Shown: positions 14,012 to 15,017 of the stretch, one piece after another
Numbering within the stretch: the first letter of the stretch is position 1
How the letters are laid out: every line of letters begins with the position of its first letter
Assembly (NCBI GenBank): GCA_012522875.1
Contig: JAAYJP010000022.1
Location: 1 to 15,017, forward strand
From: Clostridiales bacterium
Lineage (GTDB): Bacteria; Bacillota; Clostridia; Christensenellales; Aristaeellaceae
Direction of reading: 5' to 3'
Length of the DNA: 15,017 bases
Translations under genes and position numbers: made by a program
The notes under the pieces: generated by a model
Databases searched by the model: none
Told to the model about the DNA's origin: nothing
Seen by the model: only the letters and a program-made list of their open reading frames with translations

Positions 14012-15017
14012 AAAAACTGATTTCCCTGGTGCTCATAGCGCTCCTGGCGCTCTCCATGATTCCCGCCCAGGCCCAGAACCCGGGCGTGGTCAACGTGTTC
14101 AACTGGGAGGACTACATTGATGAGGAGGTCATCCGCCTGTTTGAGGAGGAGACCGGCATCAAGGTCAACTATATGCGCTTCACCCTCAATGAGGATATGC
14201 TGGTGCAAGTGCGTACCAGCCCCGGCGCCTTTGATGTGGTGTTCCCGTCTGACTATGCCATGGAGCGCATGATCGCGGAGGATTTGCTCCAGCCCATTGA
14301 CTTTTCCAAGGTGCCCAACGAGGCGCACACCATGGACTGGCTCAGAAACCCCGACTATGACCCCGGCCATGTCCATTCTGTTCCCTATATGTGGGGCACG
14401 GTTGGCATTCTCTATGACACCACCCGGGTGGCAGCCCCCATTGACTCCTGGGGCGCGTTGTTTTCCGATACTTACAAGGGGGAGGTCTTCATGCTGGACT
14501 CCCCCCGGGACACGCTGGGCGTGGCGCTCAAATACCTGGGTTATTCCATCAATTCCAAAAATCCTGAAGAAATCAAAGCTGCTGCTGATCTGCTGATCAA
14601 ACAGAAGCAGGATGGGATCGTCAAGGCTTACCAGGTGGATGAGACCAAGGACAAAATGGTGGCGGGGGAGGGCATTCTGGCTGTGATGTGGTCCGGTGAC
14701 GCCCAGTATGCCATCAATCTGAACCCCGACCTGGCCTATGTGGTGCCAAAGGAGGGCAGCAATGTGTGGGTGGACGGCATGGTCATCCCCAGGGAAGCAC
14801 GGAATGTGGACAACGCCCACGCCTTCATCAACTTCCTCTCCCGCCCCGACATCGCGCAGATGAACTGCGAGTACATCGAGTATTCCTCGCCCAACCAAGC
14901 CGCCATTGAACTGATGGGGGAGGACTATGCCCAAAACCCCAACCTGAACCCCAGCCAGGAGACGATCGACAGCTGTGAGTTTTTCCATGACAACCAGGAT
15001 GTTAAAGTGCTCTACGA
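14008..15017 (+). CDS. potD: Spermidine/putrescine-binding protein PotD (3' end missing)
   Basis: Open from the ATG at 14008 to the window edge: 336 codons of an extracytoplasmic polyamine-binding protein, probably lacking only the last 10-25 residues by comparison with family length (about 350). Residues 1-22 form a signal peptide (MKKLISLVLIALLALSM, IPAQA) with an Ala-X-Ala cleavage site and no cysteine. The mature part aligns with E. coli PotD along its length: NWEDYI with W33 (E. coli W34), SVPYMWG, LDSPRD at 163-168 (replacing the E. coli D168/E171 pair by Ser and Asp), MWSGDA with W228 (W229), and NVWVDGM with W254 and D256 (W255, D257). The polyamine cage is therefore largely kept. GGAGG lies 6 bases upstream and the start overlaps the potC stop in ATGA. 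Preference for spermidine or putrescine cannot be told. Confidence 0.95.
   Translation, partial: MKKLISLVLIALLALSMIPAQAQNPGVVNVFNWEDYIDEEVIRLFEEETGIKVNYMRFTLNEDMLVQVRTSPGAFDVVFPSDYAMERMIAEDLLQPIDFSKVPNEAHTMDWLRNPDYDPGHVHSVPYMWGTVGILYDTTRVAAPIDSWGALFSDTYKGEVFMLDSPRDTLGVALKYLGYSINSKNPEEIKAAADLLIKQKQDGIVKAYQVDETKDKMVAGEGILAVMWSGDAQYAINLNPDLAYVVPKEGSNVWVDGMVIPREARNVDNAHAFINFLSRPDIAQMNCEYIEYSSPNQAAIELMGEDYAQNPNLNPSQETIDSCEFFHDNQDVKVLY

Noticed and set aside
13867..14988. 373-codon open frame antisense to potC/potD
   Set aside because: The plus strand encodes PotD with a signal peptide and all expected motifs; the antisense frame is rich in His, Gly and Val with no domain.

Overview
The window looks like chromosomal DNA of a GC-rich (about 60% by eye) low-oxygen-type Bacillota, most likely a Clostridia-like lineage. 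The reasons are a DnaD-domain protein paired with a DnaI-type helicase loader (a Bacillota replication-initiation set), a SigB/SigF-type sigma factor next to an RsbW/SpoIIAB-like protein, strong AGGAGG ribosome sites, frequent GTG starts and a pot operon headed by an XRE-cupin regulator. I cannot place it to genus. No phage, insertion sequence, CRISPR, rRNA or tRNA was seen. No gene-free stretch exceeds 300 bases; the largest gaps are about 120 to 145 bases and hold promoters.

Left part (1-7993). Bases 1-177 carry the 3' end of an unidentified plus-strand gene that converges on, and overlaps, the end of a minus-strand operon. Read from its promoter (-35 at 7988-7993, -10 at 7965-7970), that operon runs: dnaE (DNA polymerase III alpha), a degenerate RsbW-like anti-sigma protein, a SigB/F-type sigma factor, tlyA (rRNA 2'-O-methyltransferase), a DnaD-domain protein with three tandem DnaD-like repeats, and a DnaI-like helicase loader. 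Junctions overlap by 8-11 bases or are separated by 3-5 bases, so the six genes are probably translationally coupled. Replicative polymerase, primosome loading and a putative stress or developmental sigma switch thus share one transcript.

Middle (8041-10439). Divergent from dnaE is a DMT/YdcZ-family (DUF606) transporter whose very good promoter places the transcription start on or next to its ATG, suggesting a leaderless mRNA. It is followed by mnmE, the tRNA-modifying GTPase, with its own promoter and a leader of only about a dozen bases.

Right part (10499-15017). A TTGACA/TTTAAT promoter and a striking 30-base inverted repeat precede a five-gene operon: an XRE-cupin regulator, then potA, potB, potC and potD encoding a spermidine/putrescine ABC importer. 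The pot genes overlap by 4 bases (ATGA) each. potD runs off the right edge, probably only a little short of its stop. PotB has an extra N-terminal membrane helix, and PotD has a signal peptide with no lipobox cysteine.

Most individual genes belong to well-known families. The parts that deserve a second look are the replication/sigma operon with its degenerate anti-sigma protein and missing anti-anti-sigma gene, the three-repeat DnaD protein, the leaderless transporter, the regulator's palindrome and the non-lipoprotein PotD.
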